A DNA stretch of 64,000 nucleotides, taken from contig VWYX01000761.1 in the NCBI GenBank assembly GCA_013396525.1, forward strand, positions 62,001 through 126,000, read 5' to 3'. Numbering within the stretch: the stretch's first letter is position 1; every line of letters starts with the position of its first letter. The notes beneath the pieces are model-generated. The model did no database searches. It saw only the letters and a program-made list of their open reading frames with translations, and had not been told where the DNA came from. Both the position numbers and the translations under genes were made by a program. The stretch is from Chaetorhynchus papuensis (taxonomy: Eukaryota; Chordata; Aves; Passeriformes; Rhipiduridae). Positions 9,739-22,402 of this stretch are shown in pieces.

Positions 9739-12700
9739 AAGGAGGAGCAGAGGGGAGGGAAGTCCCCTGGCACCGGGTTCTGGCACAGCAGGCTGAGCCC
9801 CAGCGCAGCAGTTGGGATTGTTGACCCAGTGAATGTGCCCAAAGATCCTTTTCAGCCACACAAAACCGTTCAGTTTTGCCATTAGCATATCAGAGGTGGA
9901 GCGGTGGTGGGAAATGGCACAGGCAACAAAGCTGGGAGCTTGGAGTCTTTGTCTGGCTGCAGCTTAGGGAGGCAGGAAAAAAAAAATTATAATTGGCCAT
10001 TGGCCGTGCAGTGACAGACAGATGTTGACATTTTTCTCTCTTGGCTGATCAAACCCCACCCTCATCCCAAGGTCTGGAGGAATGCTGCCAGCTGCCCCAC
10101 CGAGGCAGGCAGATTTCTGCCCACTCCCCAGAGTGACAGGGCCAGCATTAGCGTGGTATAACCTGCATAAAGAAAACTGAGAGGGTGAGAGAGATTGCCT
10201 CTGATTTGTCTTTTCTTTATTTTTGTCACACTCTAAATCAGATCTGAAATAAGCTTTTAATTCCAATTCAAAAGGGCAGGCCATGTACATCAGTTAAATG
10301 CAACATCCTAGATCACCTTTGAACCCCAATGCAGTATCTATGGGAAGAGACCAACCTGCCTTAGACAGCCTTCCTTTGCTTCCTTGCCAGAAAGAGATGT
10401 TTTGGGGCCCCAAAAACTGTTGAGAGTTCCCACTCCCATACACTATAAAAATCCCAGAGGAGTAGATGCATGAGCTGGCTCAGGCTGGGGTCTCTAAATG
10501 TGCCCAGCTGCTTTCAGCTCCAGTCATCTTTCCTCCTCCTGGCAGCAGCCATGAGAGCAGCACTGGTTCTGCTTCCTCCTGACCTGACCACACACGACTC
10601 TGGGACAGGAAGGAGGCAGGATGTGAAAGAGGTGACATTTTTCTTGACACAGGAATAAAGTCAGCCTGCATGCTCAAAGGACAACTCTGCATCTTTTCCA
10701 CTTGTTGCCCAAATCACAGACCGATCCCTGGAGGCAAAGCATCTGCCACTTCACTGCACATCAGACTTTCCCTAGAACCAAGCAATACTTTTTATTTCTG
10801 ACATCGAGCTTAGTTGCACTGAATATCTCATCTATCACTTTCTGAATACCTTATCTATCACTTCTCTGTATGCAGGAAGTCTGCCCACCTCCATGGCTGT
10901 TATTCTGAAAACTTTTCTCTATGCAATGGCCCTTGCTTCTGCAGCAGCACTGGGGCAACACGTAAGGACAGGCTGAGGTCATGAACACTGCCTAGAAAAC
11001 CTCTGTGAATGCTTGGCAGTGCTGCAGAGACAAGCCCAGCTGGTCAGAGGTAAGACCAATCCTTGCCCAGCTCCAAATCACTCACAGTGCCCAAAAGGCC
11101 CCAGCAGGGAGGAGTGCAGTGCAGATGGCAGCGTCCATGGCAAAGGGTGGCCAAGCTGTGTGTACTGCTAAAATGGAACAATTTCCCATGCAGCCATCAC
11201 TCTTCTACTCTCCTCCATCAAATGAGCTTCCCACAAGCTCAGCTTTCACCCAGCTTTTGGCTTTTCCAGTGACAAATCATGATTTCATAAGGTTTTGTTC
11301 CTGCTTTGAAAGTCCATCATGAAGCCTTTACTTAAAGCATCTGCTTAGAAAATGCAAATAAGGGCAATGAGCCTATTAAATGATGTCTAGATGCAGACTG
11401 GAGCAGAGACTGTCAAGTCTGCATTTCAAATCAAAAGCTGAGCTTGGATTTAGAGTTTAATGCTGTCATATTTGGCTTCTTATAAGATCAAGGACCCTGT
11501 CTGTCCTCAGCCAGTCCGATGAGGAGGATGCTCATGCAGGGCATGTTTCTTTATAAGTGGAAAAAACCTGGGCCTGCAGAAAGGGCCCTTTACACCATTC
11601 TGTACTTCAAAGCCAATTGACTCACCCAGCCTGGACAAAGCAACCACAGAGAGTTAAAGCTCTGCTAACTCTTGCCTCAGGCCAGGTTGAGCTACTTCAG
11701 AGGCAGAAGGCTTAAGTGGCCCCAAACACCCAGGGGCAGGGGGATCAGACCTGTCAGCACACAGTTCAGCTCCTAGCTCAGCAGCTACTGGCCTCTTGGG
11801 AGGGTCTTGAGATTCAGGGTTGGGGTCCAAACCTACATATAGCTTCAAAGATATGTGCACAGTTGTTAAGTCCTTCATTTGTTTACAGATATAATGCACT
11901 AAGTGAATATAAAACTAGATTTCAATATGTTGGATAAATTATTTATGGCAAATCCATTGAAAATGCATGTAGTTCCTAGTCATTAGCCTAATCAAAGTGC
12001 AGTGGATATAAAGAGTCATCATTCTTCTGCCTTGTCCCAAAGGAAACACAACCATAGAGCATAGATCTTAAATGCACATCTCTTTACATGTACATCTACA
12101 GTCACAGCTCGGAAATGAGTTTTTATTTGCTTCAGAGCAGATTATTCTGCTTTATGCTTGGTTCTTGCCCTTTTATTAGGGCTTTGCAATGTGAACATTT
12201 CTCCATGGAGGCATTACTGTGTGGTAATTGTTCAGCTCTTTCTACATCAGAATACATCCTCTGTGGTCAAAAGGGCCCCTTCTCAGTTCATCCCAGCCCT
12301 GGGCTGGATCAGATTTACAGCATCTCATATTAATGCCTAAAATATGTCTTGCTCTACTCTATAGCCATGAGGGTTATTAGAGCCTCAGCCAGAGTCACTC
12401 ATTACAAGAGGCTCATAGCAGTTACATGGGTGTAAATTTGGCCTTGCAGAATTTTGACTGTGGAGAAAAGGGGTGGGAAGGAAAGAGCAGTTTGACTCAA
12501 ACACCACAAAGTAATATGTAGACTCAGAAAGGAGAGGTAAGCTTGAAAGTTAACCTGATTTTCAATGGTTATTGTATCTAAATCAGAACTGCTTTTCAGC
12601 TGTGATGGAGCCTATTATAATGAGGAAAACACAATCCCCTTCACCACTGCCAACCCAGGAGGGGTATTTGAAGAGAACACTCCAAACTCCATTTAAACTC

Positions 12701-14178
12701 ATAGAGTTCAGTCTAGGTTACGTTCTGTGTTGGGACAGGAATATTTGTATTTACGCGGTTTATAGATCTGGTCTTAAGTTATTGCACTTAGAAAAGCAAT
12801 GTAAACAAGCTGTAAAAATTTCAACAAGTAACCTTTAGGAACCAGCAATTTTAGACTGAATCATGCAATTCCAATTAGCAATTATGGTGGTCTGACACCT
12901 AAATGCAAGTTTTGCTAGAGATTTACAGCTGCCTTCTGTTCACATTACTAACCTAAATTTACAGTCAAGCAATCCAAACTCCCCTATACAGACTCAGACA
13001 CTTCAGCATTCACATGTTTCTTCTTCTGAAAATAGGTGTAAACAAGTCTGAGAATCTGGACAAAAAGATGGCAAGAAAAACTTTTAAGAGCTCTTGCAAC
13101 TGCTGAAATTAATGCACCTTCATTTTACACCTACAGCCCTGCAGGGAAAGAATCCCTTGCTAACAAAAAATTCTTTGCTCTTCACATTTTGGTGTCAAGG
13201 TTGTGTTATGACCCTACATTCTTTGCATAGGTCACCTGGCTGCAAAAGAATTAAAAAAAATACTTTCTAATGAGTGTAACAGAAACATTAATAGCTGGCT
13301 TGATTTGAATTCAGATTAAGGAAGGACATGGCTGATTTTTAAATAAGCAGCTGCTAAAGAAATCCCCAGATCAGTTCCTGCACTTGTAGGAAATCTCTTA
13401 ATACTTGCTAAGGGGAAGCCTTGGAAGATCATTTGAAATGTGGCTGCTTTTCCAGGGCTCACCTCAATCATGCAAGGCTCCTCTGCTGCTGCTGTGTGCA
13501 CACCCAGACCTGTCCTCCTGTGGTCTCTCTCTCCTCACCACTGGTATTACAGAATCTCCTGCTTATGGGGAAGGGCCTGGGGGGAGGGTCACTCTGTGGA
13601 ACTTTTTGCAGGACTGGTCTTAGCAACTCCTCCAGCAACTGCTCGGTTTTGTCAGGGAGCTGGCTTGACTGTTCATCCAACCACTGTCTCCCCCACTGCC
13701 CCCCAGCAGATAATTTAAGTTTCAAGCACAACCATCAGCAACCAGGATGAAAAATGAACAGAGCTGTTCCTTTTTAAGATGACCACCTCAATATGCCTTT
13801 TTCCAGCACAAAAGTTTATTTTCATTACAGGATGTGATCTAATGCTTAAAAAGCCTTGATTGATCAACACCCCTCATCTTCCCTGTTCATGGACATGCAG
13901 CACAGGGAGTTGAAATATCTTAACAAACTCAGTGCTGGAGGGTAGAGAGGCAGTGAGCACATTATCATGGGATAGAGCACTTGCTGTTCTTGATAATCAA
14001 TGCCCAAAGGCTGGTGGAGACAGCTAAATTATCACACATGAAATTCCCATCTCCCTGGAGATGAGGTTTTCTGCTGAGGAGGTAGGAATGGAGCAGTCAC
14101 ACTTTGAAGCATTTCTGATATAAACATGGATGAGACCAAAATCTGCACAGGGAGGACTTCTGCAGCAGAAGGATGAAG
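9739..14178. other. Noncoding unique sequence
   Basis: Short open frames only. 13440-13700 is pyrimidine-rich and open for 70-110 codons in several frames at once, which reflects base composition rather than coding. No mobile element recognised. Confidence 0.55.
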
Positions 14179-14318
14179 TATTCACAGAATACTCTGAGTT
14201 GGAAGGAACCCACAAGGATCATCAAGTCCAGCTCTTAAGTGAGAGGCCCATGTGGGGAACAAACCCACAACCTTGGTGTTATTAGCATCATGCTATAACA
14301 AACAGAGTTAAATATTTC
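14179..14318 (-). mobile_element. tRNA-Ile-derived SINE with CR1 3' tail (TguSINE1-like)
   Basis: On the - strand, 14310-14246 follows nuclear tRNA-Ile(AAT) closely: the anticodon region GCTAATAACACCAAGG, a B box GGTTTGTTCCC (+ 14255-14265; tRNA consensus GGTTCGANNCC) and the acceptor-side GGGCC. The 5' part is decayed: TTAACTCTGTTTG stands where tRNA-Ile has TTAGCTCAGTTGG (the A box). Past a short linker, 14234-14183 is a CR1 3' end terminating in ATTCTGTG, and by hand count matches the CR1 copy at 39896-39947 at about 42 of 52 bases. Known: songbirds carry a tRNA-Ile SINE with a CR1-X type tail, called TguSINE1. The decayed A box and lack of clear target-site repeats mark this copy as old and probably silent. 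It is not a functional tRNA gene. Confidence 0.85.
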
Positions 14319-17300
14319 CACTGCCAGGTACAAGAAAGATATGACGGCTTAAGAGAAGAAACCCAGACAGCCCTTCTCAGCCCCAATGCTCCTATGGCCT
14401 TCAGCAAAAACATCTCCAGAACTGAGCTGCTGAAATGGTACGGTGGTGGGAGGAGAGAGGTCTTGGTTTGCATCCAATGCACTGGTCAACCTCTCTCTTA
14501 GGAGTTCCTGCTTTACAGACATCAGCCCTGATCTGAACCACAGTGGTGACCAGTGATGGTGACCAGTTTTCTCATCGTGTCTGAGCAGCATTTTTCCCTT
14601 CCACTTTCCATCATCCTTACATACATCTGCGAAAGAGATTTTAAAGACCATGAAGTTGAACTGCAAAAACCAGTCTGCTGGAAAAAGGAATCCCTGCCAG
14701 CATAACTGTGTTATTCCCCTTTTGGACAAATGGTTGAGGAAGTGAGAGCTGCTCTCATTTTTATGGCAGACATTCTGCAGATGCCTTGATGAGAACAGGA
14801 TGACACATAAACCCTGCTCTAGCTCCATTTTGAGATCCCGGGCAAGAGGAAAGCTGCCTCATATGACTGGTGAAGCAAAGAGCACATCCAGATTCACTTG
14901 TCTTCATGGCAGCATCTGCTAGAAAATACATGTAGAGCTAAACCTCAGACATGAAAAAATATTTTTAAAAGTTTGTGGACAAATGCCATACGTTCCTTAA
15001 TGACGTTTTTCTGTTAGTAACTCCTGGAATAAGAAATGTTTTCATTCTCAGTTTCTGAATTTTCTTCCTCCCTTTTGAGTCAACAGGAACTGAACCTATA
15101 AGTCAAAATAGTTTTCTGTCTCCAAACAGATTGAGTCAGTACCATGGTTTAAAGAGATAGGGGAATGCTATTGACAGTTACGAGTCAAGAGATAGAATTT
15201 CTGACAAAAATGGGTTGAAAAGCCACAAAACAGAGCTTCAAAGCTCATCTTCACTTAAAGAAAATGTTACTGCTGTTTGAATCAACTGGGCTGCTTCCAC
15301 AGCCAGTACTGCTGTGACAATCTTTACCTTCAAAGATGTAAAATGCTCTATCACTTCACAAGCTCTTGCACATCACCGTTGCAGGAGCAAAATTAACGCA
15401 TAATATTCTGCCTTCGTGGTTTGTACTATTAGCTCCCCCCTTCATTAAGAGACAGCTGCTTTCAAACAAGCCTGCCTCCTGCCACATGTGTATCTATGTT
15501 TGAATCTGCCATGGGTATGGGAAATGCATTTGCACACACACATTGCTGCATTATCTGCAGCTATGCGTCGCTGTGCTTGTGACGTGTAACAGAAGGGACA
15601 TTGCCAATCCAAGCACGGCTGCTCACAGGTCTGCACAGCTCTTCAGAGAGAGAGGTTAATTTTGACATGGATCCAAGAGTCTGTGGAGTCAGTGTCTTGC
15701 TTGTTCCACTGTGTAAAACGGCCCAGAGGAGCTGTGCCAGAGGCAGCAGCCCATGCTGGGACAGTGCTTGTGGGACTGGTGTCAGAAGCCCTTGGCAGCC
15801 AGCACAGCTGTGCCTGGGGCTGCTCTCACAGAAGTGACATTTCCATGGCTTCAGCTCGCCACAGGAAACAGGCTAGTTATGTCAACCTTAAAAATGGGGC
15901 AGAACTTAGCAGTGAAAGCTGTATCTATTGCACAATAAGAATATTCAAAGAAACAGTTTGGAATTTGGGCTAAAATGATTTATTTTCCTCCACTTTAATT
16001 ATTTTCTTTTATTTACTCCCTGCCTGACATCTACAAAGACAAACCACTCCAGAAAGCCGGTCACCCCTAGAAAAATTGAATCATGAAAAAAAATGAGAGA
16101 TCAGGTCCATTTGGGCTCAGAAGAGATGAGGGCAACAAACTCTACACTGAGTAAACTTGTGGCAGTCAGTGCTATCTAGGACTACCTTGACACTGACTCC
16201 TTGTGCCTTGATCTGCTCACTGAGCAGACCAGAAAAGTAGCAGCAGTCCACCCAAAATGCCCCAGATGATCTCAGAGATCAAGAGAGGAAAACCAGCCAG
16301 GATAGTGAGCCCTCTGACCTCTGCCTGGACAGGGGCCTGTGTGGCAGCAGTCCTGTAGTCCTGAGTGAAGAGGTCGGGAAGATCAGGCATTCCCTTTTTA
16401 GCCAGGTGGAAAAGATTCCGGAAGAGCTCCCCATTGCCTTTCTGTTCATGAACATACTTCAGAACTGTCTTCTCCTTTCCCCAGAAGCACAGCCCTGTTC
16501 CAATCAATCCAATTTTATCAGTACTGAAAGAAATCACAGCTGGTTTAGATCTAAGGACCTCACGATGTGTTTGGAAGTCAGACAAGATACTCAGCAAAAA
16601 AACAGAACAAAATAAAAACCAGTGGAGAGAAGAGGCATCCAGAAGCAGCAGAAATGTTTCGGATGCCTTTTTGATGAACAGACTGCAGCCTGGCAAGGCT
16701 TCAAAGAACTGCCCAAGGGCTGTGGCAATCCCTCTGTCTGCATAAATAACGTCACCTTACACTGCCAAAAGGAACCTCAACCATTTTGATATTATTCGAA
16801 AAAAAGATCCAGATACCACTTCAACGAGAAACTTCCAGGATGGAAATATTTTAGGTGCTCCATGTTGACTACCAAACTGCACTTTGGGTGACCAGAGATA
16901 CTAGAAATTTAAAATCTGACATTTGTTCATTATTTATTGTATCTGATTTTCTTTGCTGCCATGAGGTTAGGCAATTAAAAAAAATAGTTTATAATGGGAT
17001 TTCAGTCAGTTTTCCTCTCAGGTTCTCATGCATTATTTTGAAGTGCTTAGCTTGTAAATACTGCAGGGTTATATTTATTTGTTTAAAAGTGCTTTCATAA
17101 AGCCCTGGAATGCTTTGTTAACCCTAGATCACTTACAAACAAACAACCATCCTCAGACTGTGTCGTCTTCCATATACATTATGGTTTAATCCTGTGCTTA
17201 AAAGTGATTTTATATGAAGTCATATGACCCTTCAAATGCTTCTACTAATTTTTTTCTTGCTAACCAACACACAGAGGTCACTTGTCTTCCTCTGCAGTCA

Positions 17301-20300
17301 CTTTTTCATAGAATCCACTTCCCTCTTCCCATTTATTTTTAATACTAGTGGTTTCATCCACAGGAATATATTTGTTATAGAAACAAACCTCTCCACTGTT
17401 GGTAACCAGAAATGGCTCTGAAAGACAGTTGTGGCGGAAGAGTTTCCTGCCAGAAAATAGGTACAGCTTTAGCAGCAACCACTACTGCACACTGGCTTTG
17501 ATATGTTTCAGATTTGTTTGCTTATTTTATCTTTTCTTCATCTTTATTTATTCCATCACAGTGCTCAGATGTCTGAGAGAGCAGCAGGGTTATGAGGGCT
17601 GCCACCATGGTTGGGCTTTTATCTCTGGATGCTTTTATCTTGCTCTATGGTCAATCCTTTGTGATTCCTTCATCAGCTTGTAGGTAGATAGGTATCTTCT
17701 GGGCGGCTCCTTTGTGTCCTAACATATCCTTGTCCACTGCTGCTGGCTTCTCCTGGAAGCTCTTCTTCTGCCAGGAAGTTTTGGGAACAACATTATGAAG
17801 GGATTTGGCAGGTAAAAATGCTCCAGTGAAGGTGCCGCTGCTGCACGAGAACAAAGGCCAAAGGCTGCGGCAGTGTCAGCGCGTGGGTGTTTGGGTGTTG
17901 CCGCTGATGTGTTGGTGAAGCAGACACATGCTCTCTGCCTTTTGGCTTTCTGTTGGAAAGATGCTTGATTTCCTCCTGAAACTGCTCTAAAGCAAAGTGG
18001 TGGTTACCTGAGAAAGCCTCATTCATAAACTGTGGGTGGGTAACGGAGGATGGAGTAAAACCTGGTTTTTGCCCCGCAGAGAGAAGGCTCTTACAGTTTG
18101 GCTTTGTTCTGGACTGAACAAGAGGAGCAGAGAACATGTGGTCTTCATTAGTGACGCTCCTTTGAAATGCCTCCAAGTCCTTGGGTTGTAACTTCAGCAC
18201 ACAAAGGGGTGGGGGAGTGAGGCAGGGAGAAGAGAACGAGGGAAGAATGAGGCTGCTGGAGTTGTCCCTCTGAAATCCATACTTGGACACACTTTCTGTT
18301 TTTTCCTTCCCCCCTCCTTTCTTTCTTGTTCTTTCCTTTTTCTCACCCCACAGGCACAGGATTGTTCTTAACCTTCTGAACTGGGAAAATATATTAAAAT
18401 TTTTTAAAAATTCCACTGCTTTTCTGTCAAACACAAACCAAGATGAATGATCTCCTCTAAATTATAAGCACTAAATGACAGAGTGAAACAATAATCATTT
18501 CATTGCTCCTTATGCATATGTGCCTGTGTATAGGCTTTTGTGGTCACACGAAGCCTGTGAATCTCCAGCAGGCTGGAGTTTAAAAAATGCTTTTGAAGGA
18601 GTGGTTAGAGAGCATGCAGGAGAGTGGGAACTGATCTGGGAAGCTGAAGTAATGGGTGTTGATCTCTGCTCATTAGGAATCATGTCGCAGAGCTGCAGCC
18701 CGATCAACATGCCTGCCCTCCAACTGTGTGGTACCTCCTCTTGCTTTAAAACTGTACACCTCTACTCCTTCCCAGGAGCTAATGAAGAAGTAAGGAGTTT
18801 GGAAATAGCCATACTAACTCTGCATATGTTAATTTTCCATGTTTTTGCCCATCTATTAATTACATTTGGATTTCAGCCCTCTTAAATTCACAGCTACACA
18901 TACATGGCTTTCCATATCAGAACTCACTTAGAAACTGATGAAAACTAAAGAATATTAGCAGAAAAATAACCAACAGCAAATACAAAGTGTCTCTATTAAA
19001 CCCAGGGGCAACTGAGATTCCACCCTGCAGCCTGCAGGAAATGGGAATATTTCATGGCACTGAGAAAATGACATCCATGTTTCCGGTACTGACAGGCTGC
19101 TAAAGTGTTAGGGTCAGCGCCTCCTAAAGGATCCCTTTAACTCCTGAGTGAGTTTGGGAACATCAATGTCTTCAACTGGCCAGAAAAGCCAAGCAAAGCA
19201 TGAAACTCTCTCACATGCCCATCCACCCACTTTGTGCTCCCTCCCAGGGAGTCTGAATTTCCCAGGTAATGGACATTCATGTGAGAAGCAGAACAGCTCT
19301 ATCGAACGGGTTGAAATAAAAAGGTTCTGACATGGGAAAGGCTCAACTGCATAAGTGCAGGAAGGCAACAGCCCAGACCTGCATCAGAAACAGCTGCACC
19401 TTCATGGCAGGGCCAGAGGAGACCATCAGATCTGTCTATAGGAAAAGCTTCTCTCTTAGGTTTTCACCATAACTGCTGAAACAGATACTTCTGCCCAACT
19501 GCAAACCATGGTTGATGCTCACAGAACTGTGTGCTCAGAGCTGTGGGTGCAGCAGAGGGCTTGGTGTCTGGGCTTCTCCACAGTCACTCAGCCCCAGAAG
19601 GTATTTTGTAGTCCTTTTTGTCATTTTCCTCTCCACTGATGCTATAAAATCCAGTGATATGCCAAGGGTGCTGTAATAGCTCTGTTACCAAAAGCACAGT
19701 CCAAACACTGTTTAACAAACGAGGCTTGTACAACAGAATGAGTGCTATACATAGCTATGAGCAACTATTCTTAACTGGAAAATGCTTCTTGCCTTGCCTA
19801 CATGAGGGTTTGCCATTCAGCATCCATATGAGGCTGTGTCATTCAAGAACATCATTCAGCTTAGCACACAAAAATGTTGGGGTCTTGGGCTAAATCGTGT
19901 GTTGGCGAAGGGGATCAATGGCAAATGCTGCTTCAGTCCAGCTGTGCTTGCCCAGCACTGTGTACAGACCTGGCATGTCCCCTGCTCTGTCCTGGGCACA
20001 GGGCAGAGGGGCTCCAGCATTAAGGCAGAACTGAGGAAGTGCTCCATCATCCTCCACAGGGCTTCTTGTTGACTGAGAAACAATCTTGGGGAAATGTCAA
20101 AAAGTGCCAATGGAGTGAATGGTACAGGGTATTTCATTCTTACAATATATAATCCAGAAAAAGGAATACTTTCTTTGCCTTCATTAAGCATAAGCACTCA
20201 CAGGCTAGGCATTAGGATGTGGGAGTTGCCTCCTCTTATTCCTCTTTCTGTATATGGTAAGAAAATGCAGGAAGGTGTTATTGTCCCTGTGACCCACAAA

Positions 20301-20770
20301 CTGTTTTCTATAGACTGAAACTCTGAAAACCTCCTAACATTCAGGTGGGCAGATAAGTTCCTAAAAGAAAAAAAAAGCTTAGAATAATGGGTGTGGTGTT
20401 TTGAAGCATGATTATGACTAATTACATATTTTAGGAAACCAGTGCACAAACAGCCTCACTCTAATCTCCCAGTGAGTTCACAGCCAGGCAGCTCTCCCAG
20501 TTCATAACCAGGGAGATCAGAATCAAGCTCAAGACAGTAATTTTTACACCACTTGGCATTCTAGTAATGACTACAAAAAGGGAACATAAGCCTTTTGTCT
20601 CTGTACTTCTACAGACATATTTGCTGTGTAACATATTTGCACTCCATTCGTAGCCCTTTCTAAAAGCTTGGGCTCACTCCTGCTCCTGTAGCTCTTTAAA
20701 TACTCATTCGTGTCAGAAAAACAGCTCTGAACAATACAGGGCTCTATTGCTTGCTTATCTCACCTTCCCC
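14319..20770. other. Noncoding unique sequence
   Basis: This holds the two longest open stretches of the window (16217-16756 and about 17793-18455, both - strand), treated in the findings because neither has an ATG near its start or a recognisable domain. There is a pyrimidine tract at 18299-18345. No transposon or RNA gene seen. Confidence 0.55.
18299..18345 (+). repeat. Pyrimidine-rich tract (purine-rich on - strand)
   Basis: About 47 bases of C and T with a single G. On the - strand this gives the lysine/arginine/glutamate-rich part of the long open stretch there, showing that that open frame owes part of its length to low-complexity DNA. Confidence 0.7.
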
Positions 20771-20860
20771 AGTCCAATCCTGCTGTAATGCTATTGGCTT
20801 CAATATTCACAGCCCTGATTAATGCCACTGTAAATAAGATAAAATCAGATATAGCCCATG
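20771..20860 (+). repeat. Ancient sauropsid interspersed repeat relic
   Basis: In order the stretch shows CCAATCCTGCT, ATTGGCTTCAATAT, CCCTGATTAATGCCACTG, TAAATAAGAT and ATCAGATATAGCCCAT. This parallels an old repeat seen in turtles, crocodilians and birds (roughly TTGACTTCAATGG...CCTGATTTACACCAGTG...GAGATCAGAATCTGGCCC). The family name is not assigned. The similarity is by eye and the copy is heavily mutated. Confidence 0.45.
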
Positions 20861-20982
20861 TTGTTCTATGAGAGGACATAGAAAATAGTCAAGGACAACC
20901 AATTAAAATCTTTCATTCAAGAACAGAACTAGAATTTTTTTTTCTAAGTAGTCAAAAAGGTTGGCTTAGGTAAATGTCAATT

Positions 20983-21058
20983 AACAAATGGATAAAATAG
21001 ATTGATATCAATACGCTCCCAACAAATGGATAAAATGGATTAGTATCAATACACACAT
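20983..21058 (+). repeat. Tandem duplication, 38-bp unit, 2 copies
   Basis: AACAAATGGATAAAAT starts at 20983 and again at 21021, and each copy continues through ATCAATACxC. The copies differ at several positions in their second half, so the duplication is not recent. Confidence 0.85.
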
Positions 21059-22402
21059 GAAGGTCAGCAAACAGATTAATACATGCTCAACATGTGTGAT
21101 GCTATTTCATTTCTGACCAGGTCACTAATGGCCACAGATACAATTTCGTGTTCATTTTGGAGGTGTCTTCACAGGCCATGCAGGCATTCCTCACTCCTTC
21201 TTAGTGCCGGGTAAAATGTGCCACACAAAACACCGCTGCACTCCCACTGTGTGGTTAGAGCTCCTGCTGTCCGAGTGACCCATTTCCTAAAGCACAGGTG
21301 GTCCTCTAAAACCCCCCGTGTTTCCTAAGAGCCTCCTCATGCAACCGCAATCAGCTTTGGTGGGCAAGGGCTTAAAAAATTTAAAATTCAGAGGTAATAA
21401 AGTAGTTCAACATTTCAATCTCTCCTTGGGAGTAAAGCTGCAAACCATTATTTTGATTCCTTTCCTGTTGTATGTAAAATAAACCAATCAAAATGGAAAA
21501 TATGTATTTAAAAAGGCCCTAATACCAAGACCTTGAAAGCTAAATCATATATATTTATAACAAAGGTTCACAAAGTAAACCTGCCAGTGTTGCTGCAAAC
21601 TGTGCTGGTCACCAGATGGCTTTTTTTTCCCTTCTACTTTGGATTATATCTGTAGTGTGCAGAGGTACACTTTAGATTAACATGCACTGAGTGATGGATC
21701 ACATTATATTTCAGAAAAGCACATATTTTTTGAGAAATGTCCATGCTCTGTTTGTATCAGAATATCAATTATGTAATTTCTTCCCTGTGTTATTTTGAAT
21801 ATTTCTGTTGTGTACAGAGACTAGAAATTGCAGATGCAGGCAGAGATTTTTTTTTTCCAAGTTAAATAAACATTTTCCATCAGTTCAACATTTGGTTTCA
21901 GGTTTCAAGTTCAAACTTGTTCTTATGTTATCCATATGTTTGCCCACTCTTCACAACAGAGACTTTCTATAAACAAGATAAATTTCTTTCATAAAATGCT
22001 CTGATCTAAATTTTTGTAATGTGACCACTGTTTTCACATGTCACATGGAAGGTACATTACTTTCAGAAAGTAAAGGCTTAGCATGTTCTAAAACTTCAGC
22101 AGTTGATCACGTCTCAAGTGGGGAATCTGAATATTATTAAGTACTTTACAAAAATTTCTTCTTCTCCCTATAATGGGGCTGTTCATAGTTGACACAAAAA
22201 ATTATTACTTTCTTCAGGCATTTTGGAGTCACTTATTTTTACTATACAGTTCATGATGTGCTTAACATATATCTAGTGCTTATTATCTTGAAAAAAATAC
22301 ATTCTTTATTAAGCGTTTTGAGACCCACTTATAGAAAAACTGCTACAAAAGAGCCTGGAATTAATAACAATAAGCCACAAGTACCAAATAATCATTCAGA
22401 TC
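21059..22402. other. Noncoding unique sequence
   Basis: 21160-21350 has somewhat more CpG than its surroundings (gccggg, accgct, tccgag, cccgtg, accgca). I see no promoter elements around it and no mobile element. Confidence 0.5.

Noticed and set aside
9628..9888. Open frames with poly-Lys or poly-Phe
   Set aside because: They are translations of the 43-base T tract; nothing else in them resembles a protein.
10400..10415. Perfect 16-bp palindrome TTTTGGGGCCCCAAAA
   Set aside because: About one 16-bp palindrome is expected by chance in 64 kb, and nothing around it suggests function.
14246..14312. Possible tRNA-Ile gene
   Set aside because: The 5' half is mutated, the acceptor stem cannot form, and the sequence continues into a CR1 tail, so it is a SINE and not a tRNA gene.
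14349..14828. 159-codon open frame (- strand)
   Set aside because: No recognisable domain, no splice context, and within the length range expected by chance.
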